Assembly (NCBI GenBank): GCA_030067055.1
Contig: JASJAL010000214.1
Coordinates: 1 to 13,007, forward strand
DNA: 13,007 bases
Reading direction: 5' to 3'
Origin: Kiloniellales bacterium
GTDB taxonomy: Bacteria > Pseudomonadota > Alphaproteobacteria > Kiloniellales > JAKSBE01
In this document: piece after piece, positions 1 to 7,044 of the stretch
Layout of the letters: the number at the start of each line of letters is the position of its first letter
How positions within the stretch are numbered: the first letter of the stretch is position 1
Translations under genes and position numbers: made by a program
The notes under the pieces: generated by a model
Told to the model about the DNA's origin: nothing
The model's database searches: none
Seen by the model: only the letters and a program-made list of their open reading frames with translations

Positions 1-1478
1 TAGTCGCCGCCCGGCGTGCCGTGGACCATCCAGGGCTTGTCCTCCTTCAGGGTCAGGTTGACCGAGAGGGTGGTGCGCGGGCGCTTGCCGGGTGCCAGGG
101 CCGAGGGATTGTCCTCGTCGAGCCAGAACATCTGGGCCCGGCTGTTCAGGCAGAAGCCGAGCTCGGGGATCACCGGCGAGGCGTGCAGCCAGCCACCCGA
201 GGGAGTGGCGCCGACCATGTTGCCGTCGCGGTCGATGATGTCGATGTGGCAGGTGTCGCCGCCGATCTGAGCCGGGGTCTCGGCGGTCTGCACGGTCGGC
301 TCGCCGCCGCCCAGCGCGGTGAAGCCGCCCTCCAGCTGGCGTCTCGTGCTGGCTTCTACGTCGATGCGACCGCCGTAGCCGGGGATTTCGCCCGGAAGCA
401 GCTCCAGGGAGGCCTGCTCGCCGACCAGGGCGCGGCGCTCCGCGTTGTAGGCCTCGGACAGCAGCGTCTCGACCGGGACCTCGACGAAATTGGGGTCGCC
501 GTAGAAGGCCTCGCGGTCGGCGAAGGCCAGCTTGGCGCACTCGGTGACCGTGTGAACGAAGTCCGGCCCGGTCGGGGCCATGGCCGTCAGGTCGAAGCCT
601 TTCAGCAGGGCCAGCTGCTGGAGCAGCACCGGCCCCTGGCTCCAGGGTCCGCCTTTGCAGACGGTCACGCCGTGGTAGTCCAGGGTCAGCGGCGCCTCGA
701 CCGTCGACTCCCAGTTCGCCATGTCCTCGGCCGTCAGCACGCCGCGGTGGCGCCGACCCGAGGTGTCCATGACCTCCTGGGTGCGGCAGTAGGTCTCGAT
801 GGCCTCGGCGACGAAGCCGCGGTACCAGGCGCCCCGGGCCGCTTCGATCTGGGCCTCGCGGTCGGCGCCGGCCGACTCGGCTTCCTCGAGGACACGCTTG
901 TAGGTTCCGGCGAGCATGACGTTGGTGAAGCGCGTGCCCGCCGCCGGAACCCCGCCGCCAACCAGGTAAAGTGCGGCCGAGCTCTGCCATTCCTCGCGGA
1001 ACAGCGCTTCGACCCGGCCGATGGTCTCGCAGATCATCGGGACCAGCGGATAGCCGCCCTCGGCATAGCCGATGGCGTATTCCAGGACTTCGCGTGGCCG
1101 CATCGTGCCGTGGTCGCGCAGCAGCCGCATCCAGGCGTCGAAGGCCCCCGGCACGACCGTTGCCAGCAGGCCGGTGCCAGGCACCAGGTCCAGGCCCTCG
1201 GCCTTGTAATGGGCGATGGTTGCGCCCGCCGGCGCGACGCCCTGGCCACAGATGACCTCCGGCCTGCCAGCTTTCTGGTCGTAGAGGATGATCGGCACCT
1301 CGCCGCCCGGCCCGTTGAGGTGCGGCTCAACCACCTGAAGCACGAAGCCGGCGGCCACAGCCGCGTCGAAGGCGTTGCCGCCCTTCTCAAGAACCGCCAT
1401 ACCGCTCGCGGACGCAAGCCAGTGGGTGGACGCGACGACCCCGAAGGTGCCGCGAATTTCGGGTCGGGTTGTAAACAT
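1..1478 (-). CDS. Gamma-glutamyltransferase family protein (3' end cut by window)
   Basis: An N-terminal nucleophile hydrolase of the gamma-glutamyltranspeptidase family, which cleaves or transfers gamma-glutamyl groups after self-processing into two chains. 492 codons are visible; the last part of the small subunit lies outside the window. Residues 1-50 carry the family start (a region reading GVVAST, then GGNAFDAAVA at 34-43). NGPGGEVPI at 55-63 matches the oxyanion/substrate region. The processing site is GGDTCHID at 406-413, with Thr409 as predicted nucleophile, followed by DRDGNMVGATPSGGW. This DTCH form differs from the TTH of classical secreted enzymes and fits the YwrD-like or general family branch. 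No signal peptide is seen from the chosen ATG at 1478, so it is probably cytoplasmic. A longer in-frame start exists at 1550 (see findings). It is divergent from dgcN across 125 bp. The family call is firm; the substrate is unknown. Confidence 0.9.
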   Translation of the reverse strand, partial: MFTTRPEIRGTFGVVASTHWLASASGMAVLEKGGNAFDAAVAAGFVLQVVEPHLNGPGGEVPIILYDQKAGRPEVICGQGVAPAGATIAHYKAEGLDLVPGTGLLATVVPGAFDAWMRLLRDHGTMRPREVLEYAIGYAEGGYPLVPMICETIGRVEALFREEWQSSAALYLVGGGVPAAGTRFTNVMLAGTYKRVLEEAESAGADREAQIEAARGAWYRGFVAEAIETYCRTQEVMDTSGRRHRGVLTAEDMANWESTVEAPLTLDYHGVTVCKGGPWSQGPVLLQQLALLKGFDLTAMAPTGPDFVHTVTECAKLAFADREAFYGDPNFVEVPVETLLSEAYNAERRALVGEQASLELLPGEIPGYGGRIDVEASTRRQLEGGFTALGGGEPTVQTAETPAQIGGDTCHIDIIDRDGNMVGATPSGGWLHASPVIPELGFCLNSRAQMFWLDEDNPSALAPGKRPRTTLSVNLTLKEDKPWMVHGTPGGD

Positions 1479-1496
1479 GATGGCGACGACTATAAC
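1469..1496 (+). promoter_or_regulatory. Candidate sigma70-type promoter for dgcN-dgcA
   Basis: TTGTAA at 1469-1474 and TATAAC at 1491-1496 are separated by 16 nt. This would start a dgcN transcript about 100 nt upstream of its ATG and would overlap the start of the divergent gamma-glutamyltransferase gene. It is the most promoter-like pair in the short divergent region, but it rests on two hexamers only. GATGGC occurs twice nearby (1479-1484 and 1497-1502), flanking the -10 hexamer. Confidence 0.35.
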
Positions 1497-1587
1497 GATG
1501 GCCGTCGGCACGGCGCAACGCACGACGCTGCAGGACAGATCTGCGCCCATCGGCTAACATGACCGCCGTCCGGCGTAGGGGTGTGAC

Positions 1588-1595
1588 AGGGGGGA
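1588..1595 (+). promoter_or_regulatory. Ribosome binding site fixing the dgcN start
   Basis: AGGGGGGA lies 8 nt before the ATG at 1604. It supports that start over an upstream in-frame ATG at 1559, which has no such site and would add 15 non-conserved-looking residues. Confidence 0.7.
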
Positions 1596-1603
1596 ACAAC
1601 CGC

Positions 1604-2629
1604 ATGGCGATCGAGCATCCCTATCTGCTGTTCCTTGGCGATGCGGCGGACCAGCTTGCAGCCAAGACCGCCCAGGGCGTCCTGCAGTGGCGGCCCGACT
1701 GGTGCCTGGGGCAGTTCCGCCTGCCAGACTGCCAGGCCGATCTCGGTTTGCCCGATCTCAGCCTGGAAGAGGCGGCCGCCCAGGGCGCCAAGACCCTGGT
1801 GGTCGGGGTCGCCAACCGTGGCGGCGTGATTTCGGACGGCTGGACAGATGTCCTCGAGAATGCCATCGAGACCGGCTTCGACCTCGCTGCCGGATTGCAC
1901 AGCCGCCTGGTCGATGTGCCGCGGTTGCGCGGCGCCGCCGAGGCCCATTCCAAGAGCCTTTACGACGTGCGACATCCGAGCCGCGGCTTCGACGTCGGGT
2001 CCGGCAAACGGCGGAGCGGCAAGCGGCTCCTGACCGTCGGCACGGACTGCTCGGTGGGCAAGATGTACACCTCGCTGGCGCTGGAGCAGGAGATGCGGAG
2101 CCGCGGCATGAAGGCCGACTTCCGGGCGACCGGCCAGACCGGGATCCTGATTGCGGGCGAGGGAGTCTCGGTCGACGCCGTGGTGGCCGACTTCATCTCC
2201 GGCGCGGTCGAGTGGTTGAGCCCGGCCAACGACGACGATCACTGGGACCTGATCGAGGGCCAGGGCTCGCTGTTCCACGCGTCCTTCGCCGGCGTGTCGA
2301 TGGGCCTGCTCCACGGTGCCCAGGCCGATGCCCTCGTGCTCTGCCACGAACCGACCCGGCCGCACATGCGGGGCCTGCCGGACTATCCGCTGCCGCCCTT
2401 GAAAGAGTGCCTCCTGCGCAACGAGGAAGCCGCGCGTCTCACCAACCCGGACGCAACCTGCATCGGGGTGGCGGTCAACACCTCGGCGCTGGACGCTGAA
2501 GCGGCGCGCCGGCTCCTGGACGAGACCGCGGACTCCCTGGGCCTGCCTGCCGTCGATCCGGTCCGAGACGGTGTGGCGCCGATCGTCGACCGGATTCAGA
2601 AGGGGACGCCGGGTCGTCTCGCCGGCTAG
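1604..2629 (+). CDS. dgcN: D-glutamate N-acetyltransferase DgcN (DUF1611 family)
   Basis: 341 residues from the ATG with the good ribosome site. The protein matches the former DUF1611 family, now known as DgcN, which acetylates D-glutamate as the first step of its conversion to L-glutamate in the cytoplasm. A Rossmann-like N-terminal part (about 1-125) carries LVVGVANRGG near 65-74. The C-terminal part has a P-loop-like GTDCSVGKM at 146-154, followed by ATGQTGILIAGEGVSVDAVV (175-194), IEGQGSLFHASFAGV (217-231) and CHEPTRPHMRGLPDYP (247-262), all typical of the family. Met follows the P-loop Lys where NTPases have Ser/Thr, so nucleotide hydrolysis is doubtful. It is followed 94 bp later by dgcA in the same direction. 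The family call is strong; the specific activity is taken from characterised marine homologues. Confidence 0.85.
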   Translation: MAIEHPYLLFLGDAADQLAAKTAQGVLQWRPDWCLGQFRLPDCQADLGLPDLSLEEAAAQGAKTLVVGVANRGGVISDGWTDVLENAIETGFDLAAGLHSRLVDVPRLRGAAEAHSKSLYDVRHPSRGFDVGSGKRRSGKRLLTVGTDCSVGKMYTSLALEQEMRSRGMKADFRATGQTGILIAGEGVSVDAVVADFISGAVEWLSPANDDDHWDLIEGQGSLFHASFAGVSMGLLHGAQADALVLCHEPTRPHMRGLPDYPLPPLKECLLRNEEAARLTNPDATCIGVAVNTSALDAEAARRLLDETADSLGLPAVDPVRDGVAPIVDRIQKGTPGRLAG

Positions 2630-2710
2630 CGGGATCGGGGGACGGCGAGCCAGCGCGGGAGATCGGATTGGCGGCGACTCACGAAGGGGTTCCTGGGTTC
2701 ACGACACCAC

Positions 2711-2715
2711 GGGAG
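2711..2715 (+). promoter_or_regulatory. Ribosome binding site fixing the dgcA start
   Basis: GGGAG lies 8 nt before the ATG at 2724. The reading frame is open further back to 2571, overlapping dgcN, but that extension has low-complexity Arg/Gly-rich coding and no ribosome site. 2724 is therefore preferred. Confidence 0.65.
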
Positions 2716-2723
2716 CGAACTCC

Positions 2724-3704
2724 ATGCCCAGCTTGAGCGTTCAAGCGGAGACCTGGCCGCTTGCCCGCACCTTCAAAATCTCCCACGGCAGCCGGACCGA
2801 GGCCAAGGTCGTGATGGTCGAGCTCGGCGAGGACGGGATTCGCGGACGGGGAGAGGGCGTGCCGGTGCCGCGCTACGGCCTGGACGCGGACGCGGTCCTC
2901 GCCCAGATCGAGTCCCAGCGTTCGGCCCTTGAAGCTGGTCTGACCCGGGAGGAATTGCAGGAGCGGCTGGCGCCCGGTCCGGCGCGCTGCGCCCTGGACT
3001 GCGCGTTCTGGGACCTGGAAGCCAAGCGCAGCGCGCGTCCGGCCTGGGATCTGGCGGGGCTGGATGCACCCTTGAGCGTGGTGACGGCCGTAACCCTGTC
3101 GATCGATACGCCCGAGGCCATGGGGCAGGCGGCGGCCGAGGCCGCGCATTATCCGCTGCTGAAGATCAAGCTGGACGGCGAGGCGATCCTGGAGCGGGTC
3201 GCCGCGGTGCGCGCGGCGGCCCCCGAGCCGCGCCTGGTGGTCGACGCCAACGAGGCCTGGGCACCCGAAGCGCTGCCCGAGATCCTGCCGCGGCTGGCCG
3301 CGCTGGGGGTCGAAATGGTCGAGCAGCCGCTGCCGGCCGATGCCGACAAGGATCTTGCCAAGATCGAGCGCAGCGTGCCGATCTGCGCCGACGAGTCCTG
3401 CCACGACAGCGCCAGCGTCGACGGCCTGGAAGAGCGCTACGACATGGTCAACATCAAGCTGGACAAGACCGGCGGCCTGACCGAGGCCCTGAAGCTGAAA
3501 GCGGCGGCCGAGGCCCGGGGTCTCGGCATCATGGTCGGCTGCATGATCGGGACCTCGCTGTCGATGGCGCCGGCCCTCCTGGTCGCCCAGGGTGCGGCCG
3601 TGGTCGACCTGGACGGCCCCTTGTGGCTGCGGGAGGATCGCGGCGAGGGCTTGGTCATCGAAGACGGCCTGGTCCATCCGCCGACCGCCGCGTTGTGGGG
3701 CTGA
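2724..3704 (+). CDS. dgcA: N-acetyl-D-glutamate racemase DgcA (enolase superfamily)
   Basis: 326 residues, enolase superfamily, of the dipeptide-epimerase/muconate-lactonizing type. The N-terminal capping domain spans about 1-115, with the 20s loop near residues 18-25. The TIM-barrel then carries the catalytic set in order: KIK at 147-149 (general base Lys149), metal ligands Asp174 (VVDANEAW), Glu200 (VEQPLP) and Asp223 (ADES), and the second base Lys in NIKLDKTGG (Lys245 or Lys248). Because dgcN lies immediately upstream, the likely reaction is racemisation of N-acetyl-D-glutamate to the L form, which a deacetylase elsewhere would turn into L-glutamate. On its own the sequence would equally fit an L-Ala-D/L-Glu epimerase (ycjG/ykfB type), so the call depends partly on context. 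It is probably co-transcribed with dgcN; no terminator is visible in the 94-bp gap. Confidence 0.85.
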   Translation: MPSLSVQAETWPLARTFKISHGSRTEAKVVMVELGEDGIRGRGEGVPVPRYGLDADAVLAQIESQRSALEAGLTREELQERLAPGPARCALDCAFWDLEAKRSARPAWDLAGLDAPLSVVTAVTLSIDTPEAMGQAAAEAAHYPLLKIKLDGEAILERVAAVRAAAPEPRLVVDANEAWAPEALPEILPRLAALGVEMVEQPLPADADKDLAKIERSVPICADESCHDSASVDGLEERYDMVNIKLDKTGGLTEALKLKAAAEARGLGIMVGCMIGTSLSMAPALLVAQGAAVVDLDGPLWLREDRGEGLVIEDGLVHPPTAALWG

Positions 3705-3707
3705 CAT

Positions 3708-3743
3708 GCCACGGTACCCTGTCCGCTCCCGTACTTTCGTGGC
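3708..3743 (+). terminator. Possible terminator hairpin after dgcA
   Basis: Starts 4 nt after the dgcA stop. GCCACG (3708-3713) pairs with CGTGGC (3738-3743), and inside it GTAC (3714-3717) pairs with GTAC (3731-3734), leaving a 3-nt bulge and a 13-nt loop. Only a short T run (GGTTTCCC) follows, so it is not a textbook intrinsic terminator. Confidence 0.35.
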
Positions 3744-3768
3744 GGTTTCCCGGCTGCGAAATCTTTCA

Positions 3769-3811
3769 TGATCGGCGATCCCTTTGATTTTTCTACCTTG
3801 TAAGCCGATCA
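3769..3811. promoter_or_regulatory. 8-bp inverted repeat in the antiporter leader
   Basis: TGATCGGC (3769-3776) is matched exactly by GCCGATCA (3804-3811) across a 27-nt AT-rich spacer. The right arm ends 23 nt before the antiporter ATG. It may be a split operator or the closing stem of an RNA leader structure; the spacer is also the most promoter-like (AT-rich) stretch in this gap. Confidence 0.4.
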
Positions 3812-3834
3812 CTTCGAGGCCAGGTTAAGCGCTC

Positions 3835-4797
3835 ATGGACTATTTGCTGGTCGCCGCGGGAGTCCTGTTCCTGTTCCTTGGGGGCGAGGCCCTGCTGCGG
3901 GGCGCCGTGAGCCTGGCGCAGCACCTCCGCGTTTCCCCGATGATCATCGGCCTCACCGTGGTCGGCTTCGGCACCGGTGCGCCGGAGCTGATCGTCTGCC
4001 TTGAGGCGGCCCTGACCGGCCAGCCGGCGATCGCCGTCGGCAACGTCATTGGCTCCAACATCGCGAACATCCTCCTGATCCTCGGGATCTCGGCGCTGAT
4101 TCGCAGCCTTCCGGTGCCGCGGGAGGCCCTGTGGCGCGATGGCATGGTGATGCTGGGCGCCTCGGTCCTGGTGGTCGGCTTGGCCGTTCTCGGTACCATG
4201 GACCGCTGGCAGGGGATGTTGCTCTTCGCTGGGCTGATCCTGTTCTGGGGCTACATCTACCACACGGAGCGCAAGAACCGCAGCGACGAGCTGGCCGCCG
4301 CCAGTTCCGAGATCGAGGAGGATCCGGTGGGCGTGCCCTCCCGGGTCGGCATCGCTTCCCTGCTGGCGCTGGTCGGCCTGGCGGCCCTGGCCTTCGGCTC
4401 CAACCTCTTCCTCGAGGGCGCGGTCGGCCTGGCACGCGCCTTCGGCGTTTCCGAGGCTGTGATCGGGCTCTCCCTGGTCGCCGTCGGCACCTCTTTACCG
4501 GAGGTGGCCGCGGCCACCGTGGCGGCTGCCCGGGGCCGCGGCGACGTCGCCCTCGGCAACGTCATCGGCTCCAACATCGTCAACGTGCTTGGCATCATGG
4601 GACTGGCGGCGATGACTACGCCGCTGCCGCTCGACGCGGTCACACCCTGCGATCTGGCGGTCTTCGTCGGCTCCGCGGTGCTCGCCCTGGTCTTCTTCTC
4701 CACCGGCCGCCGCATCGCCCGGCCGGAGGGCGGCTTCTTCCTCTTCGCCTATGGCGCCTATATGTGGGCACTCTTCGCTCAGATCTGCCCGTTTTAG
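3835..4797 (+). CDS. Calcium/sodium antiporter family protein (YrbG/CaCA type)
   Basis: 320 residues, inner-membrane cation exchanger of the Ca2+/cation antiporter superfamily. Two inverted alpha-repeats are clear. The first has GFGTGAPEL at 44-52 (Glu51) and GNVIGSNIAN at 69-78. The second has VGTSLPEV at 217-224 (Glu223) and GNVIGSNIVN at 241-250. About ten hydrophobic segments surround a charged cytoplasmic loop at roughly 143-170 (HTERKNRSDE and an acidic patch), as usual in this family. The first repeat reads GTGAPE rather than the common GTSAPE. The likely role is Na+- or H+-coupled Ca2+ extrusion; the transported ion cannot be fixed from sequence. It stands alone between a possible terminator and a convergent gene, whose stop codon lies 7 nt away. 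The ribosome site is weak (AGG about 10 nt upstream). Confidence 0.9.
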   Translation: MDYLLVAAGVLFLFLGGEALLRGAVSLAQHLRVSPMIIGLTVVGFGTGAPELIVCLEAALTGQPAIAVGNVIGSNIANILLILGISALIRSLPVPREALWRDGMVMLGASVLVVGLAVLGTMDRWQGMLLFAGLILFWGYIYHTERKNRSDELAAASSEIEEDPVGVPSRVGIASLLALVGLAALAFGSNLFLEGAVGLARAFGVSEAVIGLSLVAVGTSLPEVAAATVAAARGRGDVALGNVIGSNIVNVLGIMGLAAMTTPLPLDAVTPCDLAVFVGSAVLALVFFSTGRRIARPEGGFFLFAYGAYMWALFAQICPF

Positions 4798-4804
4798 GTG
4801 CAGC

Positions 4805-5506
4805 TCAAAGGCTTCCGCTGCGGCGGGACAGGGTCAGGCGGTAGGGCTGATCGATGAGAACGGCGTCCCCGCTCGGGATTGCCGCGGCTTGGAAGCCTGC
4901 GTGGAGCTTTTCCTCTGCGGCCGCCAAGGCGGTCCTCCGCTTCGGGTCCACGGCCAGGACTTCGGCCTTGAAAGCCTCGAAGTCGTGGTACTTCGCGGCG
5001 GCAACGTAGAGGAACTCGCGCAGGCCGTCGAAGACCGGCGGCTGGGCCCGGCGCTGCAGCGCGGCATAGGCCGCGGCGCGGACCGCCGTCTCGTCCTCGA
5101 CAGGGAGCATCAGCTCGAAGAGCGGGCCTTCGGCCAGGGGCTCCGCGACGTAGAGAAGGCCGCCGGGGCGCAGGATGCGCCCGGCCTCGTCCAGGGCCCG
5201 GTCCATCCGGTTGGGGTCGACGTGATGCAAGCTGTTGGAGAAGATCACCGCGTCGAAGCTTGCATCCTCGAAGGGCAGCTCCTCGCCACGGCCGAAGACG
5301 TAGCTTTCTCCGCCGGCCTTTGCGGCGGCTTCCGCGCGCTGCAGCTGAACCGTCGAGCTTTCCAGGCCGACGACTTCGGCACCCTCGCGGGTCAGGAAGC
5401 GGACCAAGCCACCGTTGCCGCAGCCGACGTCGAGAATCCGACCGCCGGGCAGCGGCAGCTCGGCGCGCAGCATCTCGCTGTGCTTGTGGCGGGGCAAGGC
5501 GGTCAT
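4805..5506 (-). CDS. Class I SAM-dependent methyltransferase
   Basis: 233 residues from the ATG at 5506; a TTG at 5545 would add 13 residues without a ribosome site. The Rossmann methyltransferase core has motif I ILDVGCGNG at 24-32, an acidic residue ending strand 2 (VVGLES, about 45-50), an ELPFEDASFDAVIFSNSLHHV stretch around 76-96 typical of UbiE/COQ5-like enzymes, and LRPGG at 112-116. The C-terminal third is helical and not distinctive. The substrate (small molecule, lipid or protein) is unknown. It is the last gene of the leftward run, 52 nt after the TPR gene at 5559-6503, so it may be expressed with the AAA/TPR set, and it is convergent with the antiporter. Confidence 0.88.
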   Translation of the reverse strand: MTALPRHKHSEMLRAELPLPGGRILDVGCGNGGLVRFLTREGAEVVGLESSTVQLQRAEAAAKAGGESYVFGRGEELPFEDASFDAVIFSNSLHHVDPNRMDRALDEAGRILRPGGLLYVAEPLAEGPLFELMLPVEDETAVRAAAYAALQRRAQPPVFDGLREFLYVAAAKYHDFEAFKAEVLAVDPKRRTALAAAEEKLHAGFQAAAIPSGDAVLIDQPYRLTLSRRSGSL

Positions 5507-5558
5507 GGCGACGAGACTATGCCGAGTCGGGTGGCATCGCGGCAAGCGGGCCGCGCGT

Positions 5559-6503
5559 TCAGTACTCGGGCTTCAAGTCGGTCGCCCTCAGCTCCTTCTC
5601 CACCGCCCGCTTGATCAGCGCCGGCGCCACCCAGGTCAGGATGCAGAAGCCGAGCCACAGTAGGAAGACGATGAAGACCGAGGCGCCGACCTGCCCCTGG
5701 CGATAGGCGATGTTCATCGCCTGCAAGGAGATGTAGGCGGCAACCAGGATCAGGATCTGGATGTTCTGGTGCCGGCGTTGCATCCAGGCGGCGTAAGGCC
5801 ACCAGAGCCGCAGCAGCGGCTGGCGCCGTGAGCGGATCCGGACCAAGAGCTCGACCGCACCTTCGTTCCGGGGGTTGCGCGACAGGGCCAGGGCGCCCAG
5901 CTGGCGCGCCTGCTCGATGTCGCCGTCGATGAGCAGAACGTTGCCCAGCAGGACGCAGGCATCGATGTCTTCCGCATCGATGCCGAGCGCCTGTTCGGCC
6001 AGGGCCCTGGCGGCGTCGACCTCGCCGCGCTCGAGATGGATCGTGCCCTTCAGGACCAGGCACTCGACCGATTCCGGGTCCAGCTCCAGGGCCCGCTCGA
6101 CCCACTCCAGGGCCCGCGCGCTGTCCCGGCGCAGCAGGAAGGCCCGGGCGAGGCCCAGGGTGTTGCGCAGGTCCTCGGGATCGATCTCCAGGGCCCTCCG
6201 AAAGCTCTGTTCCGCGGTACGGGTGTCCTGCTTGGCGAGGGCGATGATGCCGAGGGCGAAATGGCCGAGGTCGAGCTCGGGTTCGAGCTGCAGCGCGAGC
6301 CGGGCCTCGTGCTCGGCGGCGGTCAGGCGTTTCTGGTCGTGCAGGCAGAGCGCCAGGAAGGCGTGGGCGCCGGCATGATCCGGGTCCTCGGACAGGGCCT
6401 GGCGCAGACTCTCGACCGCGCCCTCGAGATCGCCGTGCCCAAGCTGGCGCTGGGCCCTTTCGATCAGGACCCTTCCGGGCTCAAGAAAGGAAGAAACGCT
6501 CAC
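5559..6503 (-). CDS. TPR protein with two C-terminal membrane segments
   Basis: 314 residues. Roughly six tetratricopeptide repeats fill residues 12-214. They show the TPR spacing of small and hydrophobic residues and a recurring ALE(I/L)DPE type turn (104-110, 138-144). A basic juxtamembrane stretch IRSRRQPLLRLWW (223-235) and RRH (243-245) leads into two hydrophobic helices at about 247-264 and 273-295, then a charged tail. There is no signal peptide. The basic residues before the first helix place the TPR domain in the cytoplasm, anchored to the inner membrane. The start is GTG at 6503, which overlaps the upstream gene by 23 nt and has GGGAG about 10 nt ahead; no other good start codon is nearby. 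It is a paralogue of the protein at 7045-7977. It is probably a scaffold or adaptor; no partner is proven. Confidence 0.85.
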   Translation of the reverse strand: MSVSSFLEPGRVLIERAQRQLGHGDLEGAVESLRQALSEDPDHAGAHAFLALCLHDQKRLTAAEHEARLALQLEPELDLGHFALGIIALAKQDTRTAEQSFRRALEIDPEDLRNTLGLARAFLLRRDSARALEWVERALELDPESVECLVLKGTIHLERGEVDAARALAEQALGIDAEDIDACVLLGNVLLIDGDIEQARQLGALALSRNPRNEGAVELLVRIRSRRQPLLRLWWPYAAWMQRRHQNIQILILVAAYISLQAMNIAYRQGQVGASVFIVFLLWLGFCILTWVAPALIKRAVEKELRATDLKPEY

Positions 6504-6978
6504 CGAAGAGGGCTCCCAGGATCGGAGACAGGTTGTGGGCGAGCGTGCCGAAAACCACGGCGAGGGCGATGACCAGAAGCAATCTTAGAATGCCCTTGCC
6601 GATTCGGCCGCCGAAGTACTCGTAGAGTTCCAGGCTATGCGCCTGGTGGCCATGGAGGACGTAGCCGATCATCACCTTCCAGGCGACAAGCGCGAGACCG
6701 AAATAGGGAAAGGCTGTGGTCGCAATCGAGGTCCGGGCCGTTTCCAGCCCCAGGGCGCAGGCGAGGGCTCCGGCGACCCCGATGGTTGCAACCACGACCT
6801 GTCTCCGGAAGGTCGCCGACCCCAGCGCCCAGCCGTTGTAGAGGAACCAGAGCACGCCCGGCAGGATGCCCGTCAAGACCAGCGAAATGAGCGGCCAGAA
6901 GGGATCGACGGCGACCCGCCGCCCGCCGCTGGGCGCCGGTTCGTCGATGATGCGATAGCTGGCGTCATGATCGGTCAC
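6481..6978 (-). CDS. Small four-helix integral membrane protein, unknown function
   Basis: 165 residues, not recognised. A hydrophilic N-terminus (about 1-25) is followed by hydrophobic helices near 28-49, 61-79, 87-108 and 129-150. Between helices 3 and 4 lies a His/Glu/Tyr-rich loop (HGHQAHSLELYEYFGG, 109-124) that could bind metal or a partner. Start and end both appear to be on the cytoplasmic side with four passes. It sits between the two TPR-membrane genes, overlapping the next by 23 nt, so the three products are likely made together. It may be the membrane core to which the TPR proteins bind; this is inference only. Confidence 0.8.
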   Translation of the reverse strand: MTDHDASYRIIDEPAPSGGRRVAVDPFWPLISLVLTGILPGVLWFLYNGWALGSATFRRQVVVATIGVAGALACALGLETARTSIATTAFPYFGLALVAWKVMIGYVLHGHQAHSLELYEYFGGRIGKGILRLLLVIALAVVFGTLAHNLSPILGALFGERFFLS

Positions 6979-6982
6979 GGCT

Positions 6983-6987
6983 ACCTC
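6983..6987 (-). promoter_or_regulatory. Ribosome binding site for the GTG start at 6978
   Basis: On the minus strand GAGGT lies 4 nt before GTG at 6978. This supports a GTG start for the four-helix membrane protein. Confidence 0.6.
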
Positions 6988-7044
6988 AATTCGTAAAGAG
7001 AGCTCGCTCGACCTCGGTTCCGTTGGCGTGAGTAGTGCGTCGCA

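Noticed and set aside
1536..1543. CAGATCTG palindrome in the GGT-dgcN divergent region as an operator
   Set aside because: An 8-bp palindrome is likely by chance and has no second copy nearby.
21..1562. 513-codon open frame on the plus strand, antisense to the GGT gene
   Set aside because: Shadow of GC-rich coding: composition is Gly/Ala/Arg/Val-rich without recognisable motifs, while the opposite strand encodes an intact GGT-family protein.
2679..3812. 377-codon antisense frame over dgcA
   Set aside because: Same type of shadow; dgcA has a full catalytic residue set.
4800..4821. GCAGC...GCTGC hairpin at the convergent antiporter/methyltransferase ends as a bidirectional terminator
   Set aside because: Only 5 bp, no T run on either side, and it lies partly in the methyltransferase coding end.
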